Source: Siphonodentalium dalli
Lineage: Eukaryota > Mollusca > Scaphopoda > Gadilida > Siphonodentaliidae
Length of the DNA: 64,000 bases
Assembly (NCBI GenBank): GCA_032622095.1
Contig: CP136066.1
Span: forward strand, 106,041,319-106,105,318
Direction of reading: 5' to 3'
In this document: one piece after another, positions 27,401 through 42,400 of the stretch
Layout: each line of letters starts with the position of its first letter
Numbering within the stretch: position 1 is the first letter of the stretch
Made by a program: the position numbers and the translations under genes
The notes under the pieces: generated by a model
Databases searched by the model: none
Seen by the model: the letters and a program-made list of their open reading frames with translations, nothing else
What the model was told of the DNA's origin: nothing

Positions 27401-30400
27401 CTACCCATATTTGTTTTTTTTATGGTATCAGAGCATTGTGCTCTATGGCCAATCTCAACAGATGATGTAATCTGGGCTTTTACCTAAAGTTATGACAAAA
27501 TGTTCCTGATGTCACCATATTCAGCTGAGCCCGTTGAGTCAACCCTTTGTTTTGAAATAGATGTATGCAATATCAACTGCCAAATGAGCCAATATTCCCT
27601 GGAATCGTGGCTCAAAACCATATTATTAATATTATTTTAATTTCTATGGCAGTTATTCAGACGAGAAGAGCAGAACTTTGTTCTTGCTAATGAGATTGAT
27701 AACATGGCGCTGATTATGCCGAGCCAGGCACAGACGCTCAATATGCCAAAGGCAGGCGACCAAGATGCTGCGGGTGATGGCGCTAAAGGGAAAAAGCAGA
27801 AGTTCAAGCGTCGACTAGAAGCACACAACAGTCTCAATGTCGCATGCTTGAAGAGACTGCTTCCAATTGGTCTGGCTTTCTTCAGTGGGCGAGAACAGGA
27901 GCTGCTGCAAAAAGCGAAACAGAAAATGATCGAGGTATGAGTATAGAGAATGTATTTCCTCAAAATAATTAATTCCCTGTTTTAATATTAAGGCCATGCA
28001 AAGTCAATTTCCGTTTCCCAGGGCAACACATTTTGAAAAGCATGCACGCACTGTATTTATATATTACTATTTATTTATGGGGCTCATGCATCGACTTGCT
28101 CCGGGTCTAATATCAGTTGCCTGTGGATATTATTTCTTGAAAAGATGTCAGTAAAAAGTTTGCTGATAGATTTCATGTGATTTTTTTTATCAAAAATCAC
28201 CCAATGCATTGTTTACTGAGATTGTAGTCGCATCCATCATATTTTTAACAAATGCTTGAACATAGTTACCAATTAGAGTAATGAATTGGAAATCTTAACT
28301 GGGAAACAGGTCTGTTCAATATAAATTTCCCCCGTGTTTGTACAAAAGCATACCACAATTATTTCGTACCGATTAAAACGTTCTGAGACAGCTTGAACGC
28401 AAATAAAAATGTTGCACACGTGGTGTTTTTGGGCCATGCGCTTTGGCCTGAGAAATAGGAAATATACTTTGCGTGGCCAAAGGTGTATTCATTGGTCCTG
28501 TTATGAATAATCAAATTTTTTCCAAATGTGAAACCATGTCATGTCAGTAGTATACTCTGAGAACAGATAATTATGTTCTTTGTCTGGTGTATGGATACGT
28601 TGTGTCCTTGTTCAACTTCCTGTTTGTTCGTGCCTTTTCCTTTAAGTATTTGGTTAACCTTGGAAAGTTTGTTGTCTTTGATTAGAATAATTCTGTATTT
28701 TGTAACTCACAAAATTCCGGCCATTAAAAATAAATATCTGTGCTCTCAGGCAATTATATGTTGAAAATGGATGAGGGAGGCTTTATTTTTTAATAATTTT
28801 TTCCATAACTTTCTAGCAATTAAAGAATGTAATATTTTAAGATAAAGAATCATTCAGTTTTCGAAACGAGTATTTCAGTTTTTTTCCAGTGCTTTTTATC
28901 CATTAAATATTCAACAGAAACCTATCTAAGTTTCTGATATGAATAAATGGTAGATAATTTGAACTCCAGAACAATTCTTGGTGAATTTGCAAATAAGATT
29001 GTTTGAAGGACTTTTTTGGGTGATGTGGGGCCTGAGAAAACAGTAGTTTTATTTATTCGGCTTTACGGAACATAAGTTTAATTGGTGGTGATAGGAGTAT
29101 GTGTCCATTGTGAGATATGGAATGCACCATTTCAAATAATGTACGGCGTGTACTAGTAAAATTAAGGCCCTTCCAGATGGCATTTGATGTGCGAATTATA
29201 TAATTCACATGGTAGAACGTCTTTTGCATTTTCGGATGTCTGCGGTGGTTATTAATATATTTCTGTTGCGACTCATGGGTTTTTGTTAATTGAATGTTTT
29301 TATTTAAAATGGCTGCATATTGTTTTTGTAAGTTTTAATGACAATGAAAATGTTCAACTTTCAAGTGTTCAGACATTGTCAAAGTCAGAGATCTGTGCAG
29401 TTTAATTATTGGCAAATCCGCGCACACTGTATGTCATGTGGAAGGACTTTAGTGACATATCAAAATAGTTGACATAGACGTCCAGATTCTACCTGTAATT
29501 AGTCAGTTTACTAGGTCGTCTCCAACTCCACCCAAATAACACTAATAATGGACCGGAACTTTTGCTATAAATACAGGACAGTGAATCCATCTTAAAGATG
29601 CTCCATTTGATTTGACACCAGAAAAATAATTGAACATTTTCTAAACCAGTAAATTATGAAATTGAACCTATGAACCAATTCATGGCAGTATTTGATGGTC
29701 AAATGTGGGCTTTCGAAAGATATAAATTACCTGGTTTTGACTTTTGGTCATGCATCCAAAAAAGTCGGAAGATCACATAAGATATAGAGCGTTCTTAAAA
29801 TTTAACCTTTTCATGCGTAATCTCGTTTGATTATTTTTATTATTCATGTAGCATCTTTGTGATGCCTATTTGTTTCGAATGTCATCATGATCTTTCTTCT
29901 TCTTTTTTTTTCATTTTGTAAGTTTTTGGAAAGGTTGAAGGTGTAAAATCAGATGGGGTACCTTTAAGTATTTGAATTCTTGGATGAGATTGACTAGATC
30001 ATATAATCATAGAAGAAGGATTTTATATTTATATTCTATGCAACTTCTGTTGCTCTTTGCACCTCAGCTGCAGCTTTGAATGTGTTTATCAGTCTTTCGA
30101 TTTTGAGGCAAGTTGTCGCTCCTGTGCACAGTCGATCCCGCAATTTTCTCATGTGCACAATCACTCCCGCAGTTTTCATCTTTTGCGAATTGGCAGCATC
30201 GCGTCTGGATTCTATCAAGTGAGCAATATAACTTGATATCTGATATACGGGAAGGGTTAAATAATGCAGCATATCTATGGAACTTTTTCTTGCCAATAAA
30301 CGCAATGGCATGCTAAAGACTGTAGACATTGTTGATTTGTGGAATTGTTGACATAATTTGATGAATGTATCACCTTCTTATAATCGTGCCTCGAGTCAGC

Positions 30401-33400
30401 ATCTTCAAAGAATAAAGATGCTTTTGACTCTTGGTTGAAAGAGTCAGTCAATAATAAATGACATGCAGTAATGCCCTAAATAATCAACTCCTTAACCAAA
30501 GAAGAATTATGAGTAATTTTTTAGGATTTAGTCGGAAATATGGCTTGTTGCCATTCATCGATGAATGGCAACAAGCTATATTTCCGACTAAATCCTGAAA
30601 AATTACCCATAATTCTGCTGTGGTCAAGGAGTCAATTATTTAGGGCATTACTGTAAAAGCAGGATTTCAGATAGCGTGTTCCATTTAGGATCCCTTTCCC
30701 CCACATTTCCCCTCAGACACAATCCTCTACACAATGCATTAATAACGCCCACACTGGCTGTGTACCTGATATCTCCCACTAAATAAGACCAATTGGATGA
30801 TAAACAAAGATAATTTTGTTTGCAATGCTAGCTAACGCTTGCCACTAGCAAACTAATTTACTCAATTCCCTGAAATAAAATTCACTTTAAGGATGCACAA
30901 ATTGACAATTAAATCCTACAAAACAATCTTATTCTGGAACATATAGAGGTCGACACCACGTGTGCATTTGGTTATGTATGGATTACTTTGCCAGTCATGA
31001 TGTGCAAGTAATGTTCTGATAATGAAGCTATCATTTGGCTTAAATTTGGGGGTCTTTTACTAATTACTAGATATTCACAGTTAGTTGTATGGATTCCATT
31101 CCCCAACCCCTAGTTGAAACCCTGTATAAAGCATCATTGACATGCTTTGAATGGAATTAATCTAAAATAAATCAGAAATAAGTCAATACGGGATATAAAT
31201 AAATTTAGTTACTATTTACTGTGCACCAGTTTGCGGATTTAAACTGACTTGTTATTTATTGACATGGAATAAAATGAGTGGTAATTGCTGCAAGTTCGTG
31301 CAAAAGACCATTATCAAGATTCATTTTATCACAATTTCTATGAATTTCAAATTGTGCGTTGTCATGCTAAACGATTTTTTCCCCACAAAATTTTCCTGAA
31401 ATGTTAACGCTTATCCATCACCTTCGATATCATGCCTTTAATACTTCAGAGGCCAAACAAGTGATATTCAGCACGCCTCTGATTTTTCGAAATCGAAAGA
31501 CTGTATTTATATATATCTCTACTGGTTTTCAACTTTAGATAGACCTCTATATATATATATAGGGGATCTTTCTTCGCCTTTGCTTGTAACTCAAACTTAA
31601 CTGTGTAAACACGCTTTGTGCTACTTCTGTCAACTTCAAGCTAAGCCTTGCTGAAATGATTATATAGATTTCTTGCACTGCAGGCTTTTTGACCTTTTCA
31701 GTGCTAAGTTCGATTTTTGTATCAACCCATATTTCTTGATCATTTTTCAAAATTATTGATTATAATAATGTGATACATTGATGGAAAGAGCTCTTAGAGC
31801 TCTTTCCATCAATGTATCACATTATTATAATCAATAAATTTGAAAAATGATCAAGAAATATGGGTTGATACAAAAATCGAACTTGGCACTGAAAGGGTTA
31901 ATAAATGCTATATTTCATGCTTCAATGTAACACACTCGAAACTTTAAGATGGGCAGTATATTGTTGCATTTTCATGAGAATTAACATTTGTCAAAGAAAT
32001 TGAATTTTTGCCTTACTTTAAACAAATGACTGTTGTACAATTGGGAACTCTCTTTCACCTTCCCCTCCTAAAGAAATTTTGAGAAGTTGGAAAAATCAAT
32101 GTTTTAGGCTATATAAGGTAGAAATTTCAAGCATGTCAATTAATTACCTACCTGATTAACATTAGATAAAAATTTATAGTCAATTTCAAGTGAAAGATGT
32201 AATAGTTTCCAGATCCTAGTTTTAACTTCCGAATTTGGGAGATCGAATGTTGGATTGTATCTCACCAAATGGAGAGTATTGATTATATTTATCTTTAATT
32301 TGGAAAATATTGATTGAAAGTTTCAAGTCAAGTCGGAGGTCATGGGGAGGGGTGACAGGGAAATGTGGATGTAGAATTTCCGATAGTTAGAAATTTGGCT
32401 TGAATCTAGGGAGGGGGAGTGCAGTTGCAAATTCGGTGGTGGGCACCAGTATATTGCAAACTAACTAAACCCCTATATTACAAATACCACTGCCCAAGTT
32501 ATGAAATCTTGGATTTTATGTATGAATCCAATAGAATTGTCAAGTTTTGAGATTATTTTGTTTAATATTGAAGATCAATTATTTTGGGATTACTCGCTCT
32601 TAATTAGTACATACACAAACATTCAGAAACTACCAAAGTCCCATCAAATTTTATTATCTCAACATTGATTTGTATCACAGTTAAAAATAACCTCCTCCCA
32701 AATAGGATTAGCACATCTCTTTACTGTGTGTGCTTTGATTGTATCTATTAATAGAATGAGCCTTAACTGAAATATTTTAACCCTTTCAGCTCCACAATCC
32801 TTTAGTTGATATTTTTAGAGATGAGGTAATGTTGTAGATTAGCTCTAGTTCCAAGAATTCTATTGCAAATTTCTTAAATTAAATGAAAAAAATGAAAACT
32901 TCCAATTTTTTTTTTTAAGTTGATAGTTTTAGATAAAATCATATAATTCTGGTATGAAGATTTGATTTGATTGTTGATTCATGTACACTCATTTTAGTTT
33001 ATCTTTTTTTCATTGGCTTATAACGTACATGGTTGACTTGGTTTTTTTTACTTCTGAAATTGTATGCAGTTCTTGCTGCTTCTTGTGCAAGTTTATTTTG
33101 TATACTAATAGGTTGATACAATGTTGAACATAATTTATATGATGAGTTGAAAACAAGATAAAACAAACTGAAAATTTTGTTAGAACAAATAACCACAGTC
33201 TGTAACTGAATCTGTCACATATATAGATGTATTAAACTTTTAACCCAAATATTCATGAAAGGTCAGTTCAACTTATAAATTTCTTTAAAGATGAATACAG
33301 GGTTCCACTCCTCCAGTTACAACAACAACAACAACAATAACAAAAACAACAAACCAGATCTATTTTTTCATCACTATTTGCTTTGTTTCACTGCAAAATT

Positions 33401-36400
33401 AGTGACATACATTAAAACTAGACTTATATAAACAAAAGAAAGTAAATTAGTATTGATTATATAACAACCTAACGGGACAGTTTTACAGGCTAATTAAGTC
33501 TAGAACAAAATCTTAAGGCGATCTCGCTGCAACATTCGGAGCATAGCAAGGGGGAGAAATCAATTTTGTTAGAACTCTTGACCAAGGCCAAAGTTATTTT
33601 GAAAGAGATTTCGCTGGCTACATCAGAAATAAATGACATTTTTATGCCTTAATAGTCATAACATTTACTCAGTATTTAGCTTTATCAGTGTTTTATTCGC
33701 AGAAAAGTTATTTGTAGTCCTGAAAGCGGGTTTTATATAATACATTGTTGTTGTAATTGTGGCCTGGAAGAGATACACTACAGTTATCTTTAAATTAAGT
33801 GTCTAAATTAAATAATGTAAATTCGCTCACTTCGATAACAGGTTAAATTGCAAGCAATTCAGCTTTTTCTGAGATTTTGACACTTTATTTCATGTCGGAA
33901 CGCTGTATTGCTGGTCATAACTCATTCTACATCATCTTTTGCCACTTGCTTACTATTCTTGGAACTAGAAGTGTTATGGTTTCGACGTAAGTTAGCATGA
34001 TAAATATGGAACTTGAACCAGTCTTATCAATATCCAGACTCCATCTCATTTCTATCAGCTACGTCTGAAGACACTCTACTCCTATTGAAGGGGGATTCCA
34101 ACTCATTGTTCTAAACCTTTCATGACTGGAGCTTCGTGAAATTTTGCAAAAATTGTGTGCCAATGCATTCTCTTATATATGCTACTCTCCCATATATAAG
34201 AGAATACATTGGCCTAATAATATTAACCTTTACCTTGTAAGGCAGTGTGTTCTCTTATATATGCGAGGCTCCTTATGGGAGACTCACATATATAAGAGAA
34301 TGCACTGGCACAGGATCTTTAATGCTGCACCAGCGCAGCTCCTATCATGAAAGGGTTAAATTAAGAAGCACGACCCTGACGCATGGTTTGCAATGACTTG
34401 GTGAGTGTTCAGTCAGACACTGCATATGAATATTAATTGCATTTTGCAGGAGACTATCAGTTGGTCGAGAGATATTCTTCTCTGTGATTTCTCTCTGCCA
34501 GGAATTTCATTCGAGCGTCACCTCCCATTTGAAATTACTTATTAGAAGACTATCTTCAAACGTAGTAAATTAGAATGAGATTGGGTCTGATTTGTATATT
34601 ATAGACTGAAGATGATTGTGAATCATTGAATCGGCTGGGATTACGGTGGACATATATGTGTTGTTTTATGAGATTGCTGGTGTTTACATCAATATTATTA
34701 ACATTTTCTATACTGAATGAGTTCTCCCATTCAGCTATTTAAGAAATAACTCTTTGTTTCGATTAAGGTTATGCAGTTATAACCAAAAAGTTTGAAGACA
34801 AATTATGTAACGCTCGTTATAGTAAATTTGTCTTCAACCTTTTCAGTTATAACTCATAACCTTAATCGAAACAAGAGTTATTTCTTATAATTTATTCGTC
34901 ATTTCACAGGAGAACCACCATAAGTAGAAAGGGAGAAGTAAAATGAACATAAAACTTTGAAATTATTTCCGACAAAAAAGATACATCTTGGCCTAAAGTT
35001 GAAACTGACACGCTGTCACTCAAACATATAATTATTGATAGATCAAGTGGCGTCATAAATATGTCGCTTTTGATTGGCTAGTGGACAGTTTGCACGCACT
35101 GATCAGTTGTTCTACCTATAGCAGCTCATTGGGTCTTGTTGAAACTGTGTTGATTGAAATTAGCACGAGCACTGAAGTACTGAGGGTGAATTAGCAGTAA
35201 GATTGTTAGCAGTGCAGTCTTACCCGTAGGAATTTTGATGTAATACTGGAATTTCCTTTTATTTCATAGGAAGTATCGAATAGCTTTCATGTACATTTTA
35301 GGCATGCAGTGTAGGTGGGGGGTCATATCACTCGATGCTGCTGTCATTTATATTGCAGAAAGTAATCAAGAAATTTAGTATATCAAGAAATAACCGTATT
35401 ATAAATGGCTAAAGATGTGACAACCAATGGTTTTATTGTATTACGTGAATTGACAGCTTAACCCTTTCAGTGCCAAGTCCGATTTTTGTATCAACCCATA
35501 TTATCGGGGAGAGCTTTCCGACGAATGGCAACAAGCCATATTTCCGACTAAATCTTGAAAAATTACCCATAATTCTGCTGTGGTTAAGGAGTCGATTATT
35601 TAGAGCATTACTGTATATATTATTTATTGGCTATCATATTTTTGTCTTGAGTGACCTATTATTGGCCTTGGCTGATATCGCACCAAACTCAACTGATAAA
35701 AATAATACGCAATTTTATTTCCTAATAAAGCATCAATGGCATGTCTACATCATTAGTATATTCCATATATTTAACACATGCATGTACTTGTAATCTAGTA
35801 AGTATGTTATATAATATGACAGAATAAGTGTGATTTTAAAAAAATTATGAAGTTGACCTCCTCAACCATTTCTGTACTGAATGGATTCTCCCATTCAGTT
35901 ATAAAAGTATACATTTGAATAGTCTGTTATTCTTATGGAAGGGTGTTCAGGTAATAAAAGCAGACGACAGGCAGAAAAACAGATAATACAAGAGCAGAAG
36001 GATTTCTATTAATTGATGGTAAATACTCATCAGTGAGTATTCAGTATAGAAAGTGCTAAACCGCCAGTCACATATGGAAATATATGTCCAATGTTGCATT
36101 ATGGGTCATGAAAATATATTCTCCCTGTCAGTTTTACAGGTCTGAAATAAATTGAGCCTGTCGTTGCTGTGTCTTTTCCAGGACCTGAACAGACTGATAA
36201 GAGTCATCACACTATAACTGGGTTAAACTTGAAATGACTGGTGTTGTAGAATTACAATATTATATTCCCAATTAGATGATTTGGTTTCAACAATGATGAT
36301 TCCATGAAAGTCACTGATATAGCAATAAATTAATCGGGTAAATACTTACTCAAGTGGAAACATGCAAAAAGTGTGTCGAGAGAATAAGAGTTATAACACA

Positions 36401-39400
36401 GCGTTGAAGCTTATTGTATTGCTGCGCTGTGTGAACAGCCAGTACTATCTTAAGCCTTCTGTGACTGGAGCTTCTTGAAATTTTACTAAAACCCTGTGCC
36501 AATGCATTCTCTTTATATATGTGTGAATCTGCTATAGGAAGCCTTGCATATATGCAAGAATGCTTTGGCCTAACAATATCTACTTTGACCTTGTTAAGCC
36601 AGTGTATTCTCTTATATATTCAAGGCTCCCTATGGGAGACTCGCATATACAAGAGAATGGGCTGGCACAGGATCTTTAATGATGCACCGGCGCAGCTCCC
36701 GTCATGAAAGGGTTAATGTAGATAACGCATCACCCGTTTTCATAGCTGCAAAACAATTGATAGCGTATGATCGAGGCCTCATTTTATCTCTTTGCCACAA
36801 GCCTTGAAATAGTGTGTCTGTCATTTGCAGAATGAGATTCCCAGAGGGTGAATTTATTTACTATCCCACATGGTGGGCTAGCATCACTGAATTCACCCTC
36901 TGGGAACCTCAATCTGCTGAGGCCTCAACTTCTATGGCAGACCTAGGAACAGATTGAAGTCTCCCTGTTGAACTTGGTGATGTTCACTCATCAATCACCT
37001 CGATTTTGTATTTTTTTCTTCTGCAAATTTAATAGGGGATATAGAAACTGAACACAAGGGAAAAAGTAACTGAAATTTTTTTATTTTTATACTATAGATA
37101 CTTCCCAGAAGATGAGTCCTAAGCAGAATGAGGTCTCCAGAGGGGGAATTTGGTGATGCTAACCCACTATGCAGTGTAGCGTCTATAAATTTACCCTTTG
37201 GGGACCTCATTCTGCAAATGACAGACACATTATTTCAATGCTTGATTTGCCATATCTACAATCTCTTGTCATACTGAAACATGTAGGCATATCATTAACA
37301 GCGTGATAATGCACTTTGGCCTTTGGGTACATTGCATGAACCACAAAGTGGTTTACACTAAACGTTCACAAACAGCCACAGCATAGTATACCTCAATAAA
37401 ACACAGCCGACCAAATTTTTAAAATCTAAAATCCGTTTGCAGTATGGAGATTAAACCACAAGGCACAGTAATTTAGCCCTATAATCTATCTCTGCATTAT
37501 CATTGGTTGAAAAAGTATGCCTAATTTTTCTAGAAACTGCATTTTTAGGTCAACAACATATGGCATTGGTAGTTGCATGACCCAATTGACCGACCAGTGA
37601 ACAGGATTTAGTGCAAAAAAACATGGGCTATGTAATTATTTGATGAAAATACAAGCAAAATCTTGACAAACAACACATATATGGTTGCCAATCTTAGCCT
37701 CAAATGAATCAGTTGAGTGTGATAATGTGTGATGGGTCGCCATGGAAACATAATTTGACATCCATCATTGTTTGTCTGCCTATATCTCAAGCTCTCTTCA
37801 TCTATATATCAATTTGTTTCCAGTATATGTCTATATACATGTATATATGAATATTTTCTTCAATTCATATGCTCACCTTTGATTCTGCCTATTCTATTTT
37901 TTTACAAATTGCAGGCTAATCAAGCTTTTACTTCTGGCTTGACAAATGCGCTGTCACATATTATTACTTAAGCCAATAAAGAATCTACGTCAATAGAATA
38001 GCATCATATCTATTCACTTGAAAATTATAAATTAAGAAAGTCTATACACCTTTAGAGACTTGTTTTATTACAAATTATAAATAAAAATGTTTGATCTTAC
38101 ACAATTTTGAGTAATTATTTGCTTGAAAAAAGTATGAGAACAATATTTTTTTCAAGAAATTTAGTCTTATTTGAAGTGCTGGAAGATTATGTTATTCATC
38201 GATTTAGATTTGAGGCCCAATTTATATTTATATTACGATTTCCCAAATCACACACTGTTATGTTTGGTATATATATATAGTGACTGAAATTTCTATTCTT
38301 CAATTTTTCTGTCTCTCACACCATTTTCTCATTATATGTTATCATTATTGTAACATCTGTAAATGTTCTGTCTGTTCATTTGTATTTGTCCTTTCATGTT
38401 ATTAGTTTATCCAGATAAGAAAAAGGATATAATTTCCACTTTGATCACACTTCTTCCAAATATAGAGATAGGGAGCAGTGACTTCTCTGATAGGAAGAAT
38501 TTACTTCTCCAAATTTTAAATTTCTTGGCTTGTCCGTGCTGTCCTATGCAGGCCTCAAAATATGGTGCTGGACAATTGCAAAATGAGGTCCCTCAAGGGC
38601 AAATTTAGTGATGCTACCCATGCACAGCAGGCTAGCATTTCTAAATTCACCCTCTGTGAACCTCATTCTGCTTAGGCCTCATCTTCCCTGGTAAGTATCT
38701 TTATTATTGAAGTTTTTAGTTTCTTTAGAAAGTTTCTTTTTCTACTTTAGTTATGTTTCTCTATATCCCCATATTGGCAGATGACACCATGCATAATCAA
38801 GGTGCCGAATGGGTGCACATCACAATCTTGGAACTTAAACCTGCATCTAGGTCTCCCAATAGCAGATGAGGTCATGCAGAATGAGTTCCCCTGAGGATGA
38901 ATTTACTGATTCTAGCCCACTGTAGTGTCACTAAATTCACCCTCTGGAGACCTCATTGTACTAATGTCTAGCACCACACTTTGAGGCCTGAACAGTTTAC
39001 CTTCTCTTCGTGTGCTTTGAATATTATGATTCACTGTAAAACTTGTTTTCTGTCACTATTTGTATCTTCTTGTAATTTTTTTTTTTATTTAATAGTATAC
39101 TTCATTACTATTTTGGTATATGGTCTTGTATTTCATTTCTTTTTCTTCATGGTTCTTCTATATTGTCTTGATGATTTATCACATAACGTTATTCCAGAAT
39201 TATGTATAATATAGTAAAACATTTGTGCTTCCAGAAGGACTAATTTATTTAGTTTGCATTTAGAGGCTACCACTTATCAACATGTATCAAATTTAAGAAT
39301 GATTGTGAAGTCACTTTATTTAAAAAACTTTCAGAATAAGGCATTTTTAATTTGATTATAATAATAGATCAAGAGTCGCATATGATAACAATTGATATAA

Positions 39401-42400
39401 ATACATGAACAATATATTAAAATGAATAATATAACTCATCAACTCATAAGCTCATTGCAATTCTCAAGTTCAGCCTTCCTAAATTTCCTATCCAGGGATT
39501 AGCTTACCCTGATTTGGAAAGGGGCTCAGGCCGCTGCCACTGGAAACATGTTTTCTGAGAATGCATTAAATTTTCAATCATTTGACAGTACTTTGAATAA
39601 AGCTATTAACTACTCTCTTCCAGTTGATAAAATTTGAAGTAGATTTTTGGGACTCCCAAACAGAAATCAACCACCTTGATGCCTTTAAAATTGATCACTT
39701 TGGTAAATTGAGAAATTTAGACTAAAAATTGGGGAAAATGGTCTACCTTTGGCATTGGGGAAAGGGGCCTGTATTCGGCCCTTGGCACTACCAACAACAA
39801 TCCTTACTAACATAGTTCCTATGTGTGGATAAAGCTGGGATATGTAGCCAACTGACTATGCCTCTACTCTATTTATACTATCTGACCTGTGTACTTCCTG
39901 CAAGCACAAATCTTCAAATGCTAGTTCTTTATCTGGTTTACTTTACTATTACAGTTATTTTTACAGCATTTCTTATTTATTGTTTATTAAACATTGACAA
40001 ACTTATTGAAAAATGGCCGTGACTGAAGTACATGTACTCCAAATTCTATTGAAATATTTACAATATATTATATAATATATGTAATCAGTTAACAATTCAT
40101 ACTTTATATTTCATATATTCACTGTGTGGGAGTGGTTTTGTGTTTGTTTCACTGTGAGAGATTTGAATGAGATGTGAGGTTGAAGTTTTTTACAGTTCAC
40201 GCAACCTGGTGTTTTAACTCAACTAATATAGTTATTTTGTTTCTAATTTCACACTTTAAAAATACCACATTTTGTCCACATCTGTTCTCTTTACTAGGTT
40301 CTGTTATGTGTGTCCATGGTTCGGGCTCCACACAAGATTCTAAAATAACCTGTTTCCTAAAATGATTCATATTTTCACACCTCTGGTTAAGTGGTCCTGT
40401 TAATGTTCTATGATGCTGGTAGGTCCTGTTGAATTGTTATGATGCTGGTGGGGGCAAAGTGATGCTGTTAAAAATTATTTTTTCTAAAGTTAATATTTTC
40501 AGTTTGGCTAATCAAAATAATTTGAGAAACTGGATCCCTGATTACATGGTTACTTAACCAGAGGCGATTCAGGACTAAAATTATTATATGGAATATTCTA
40601 TTGTTCATTTGATGGGATGTTCATATAATATACCTAGCAGACAGAAACCCTGTATGGATAAGGTTGCTTTTGAACTTATTAGCTGAAAGCCCTTCAACTG
40701 ATTTAATTTAAATCTAGTAACTACTCATCAGCAAGTTTCCAGTTATTAGCCAGGTTCAGTTACACATACTTGTAACCTGTGTTACTATGGCATTGCTATG
40801 GATTTGCATTTGGCACGAACAGTCACGCGATTTTGCGGCGCCAAACCTACATGATTATAGATATTGGCCAACGTCTAGAAAAACTTGTAAATAATAGTCT
40901 GGTAGCAAGCACAAGCGGCCACAATTAATGCATGCGACTAGCGATATGCATAATTAGCTTCAATAAAATTAAGATCTTTCCACGCAGGCAAATATCTGCT
41001 TTCACAGTGTTGATCGCTCAATCAGAGGGTTGAATTATTCCTCTTCGCTACAAGTTTTGTATGCCACATGTTGGACACAAAACTTCCAAATGGTTTGACT
41101 GTACGTGTAGGCGACATGATCACGTGAATCAGGTGACCTCCATTGGAAGTGGCAACACACATTACAAGTTACACATAGGTGTGGGTGTACCTGGCTATTA
41201 TTTTTATATAAAAGTGTTAAACAATATACATGGAATATTTCAATAGCAAATACTGCTATCGCAAGAATTTATTATGTGATTTCAATTACTTGTTCAACTT
41301 TAATAATAATTTTGAAATGTACTATCACTCTCTCTATCAAATATGTCTGCGATATATGGATAGTTCTGATTCCACTGATGTGGTCACAACAGAAGTGTCT
41401 TCATTTAACCCTTTACCCAACAAACCGGCCAAAACTGGCCAAATAAAGCTTCAACAGCCTAAAATATCTTCGGTCTGTCTCAATAGAACCATACAAATAT
41501 GGATATCATTGGAACCGGCTCATTGACCACATTGTGATGGTTACAGTTATGCCCTGTGCCAATGCATTCTCTTATATATGCGAGTCGACCATAGGTCGCC
41601 TCGCATATATAAGAGAATGCATTGGCCTAAAAAAAAACACTTTTTATCATTTTTTCTTACATTCTTTAACAATTTTATAATTTTTAATGTGTTAAGCCAA
41701 TGCATTCTCTTTTATATGCGAGGCGACCTATGGTCGACTCGCATATATAAGAGAATGCATTGGCACAGGGCCCTTCTGTTGGGTAAAGGGTTAACAACAA
41801 AAATTCTAATTGCTTATATATGCATGCTCTATATTAAGAGCAGTTCTTGATATAACATTGCATTTGTATGTAATTTTAGTTCTATTATAACTATATGTCA
41901 CTTAACATATAACATTAACAGTAAATAACTTAATTAATCACACATTTATACAGTAATTCCCTAAATAATCGACTACTTAACCACAGCAGAATTATGGGTA
42001 ATTTTTCAGGATTATTCGGAAATATGGCTTGTTGCCATTCATCGGAAAGCTCTCACTGAGAGCTTTCCGATGAATGGCAACAAGCCATATTTTCCAAATT
42101 ACCCATAATTCTGCTGTGGTTAAGGAGTCGATTATTTAGGGCATTACTGTAGCTGCCTGAGGAAGAACTCAATGCTTTAGATTACTAAGAAAGGTCAATT
42201 TCCTGTTGTCATGTGGCCGATGACTGAAACGACATTAAACCCTATATAAATAAATTAATCAATGGTCAACTTTCGAGAGTTTAACAAATTTACTTTTGGT
42301 CTTTTATCTCCAATGGGTACTTCCTGTAGCTGGATAATGTAATTGTTTTTGCCATTTCTTTCTATTTTCATCATTGAAAAACTAAGAATATAATGTTCAA

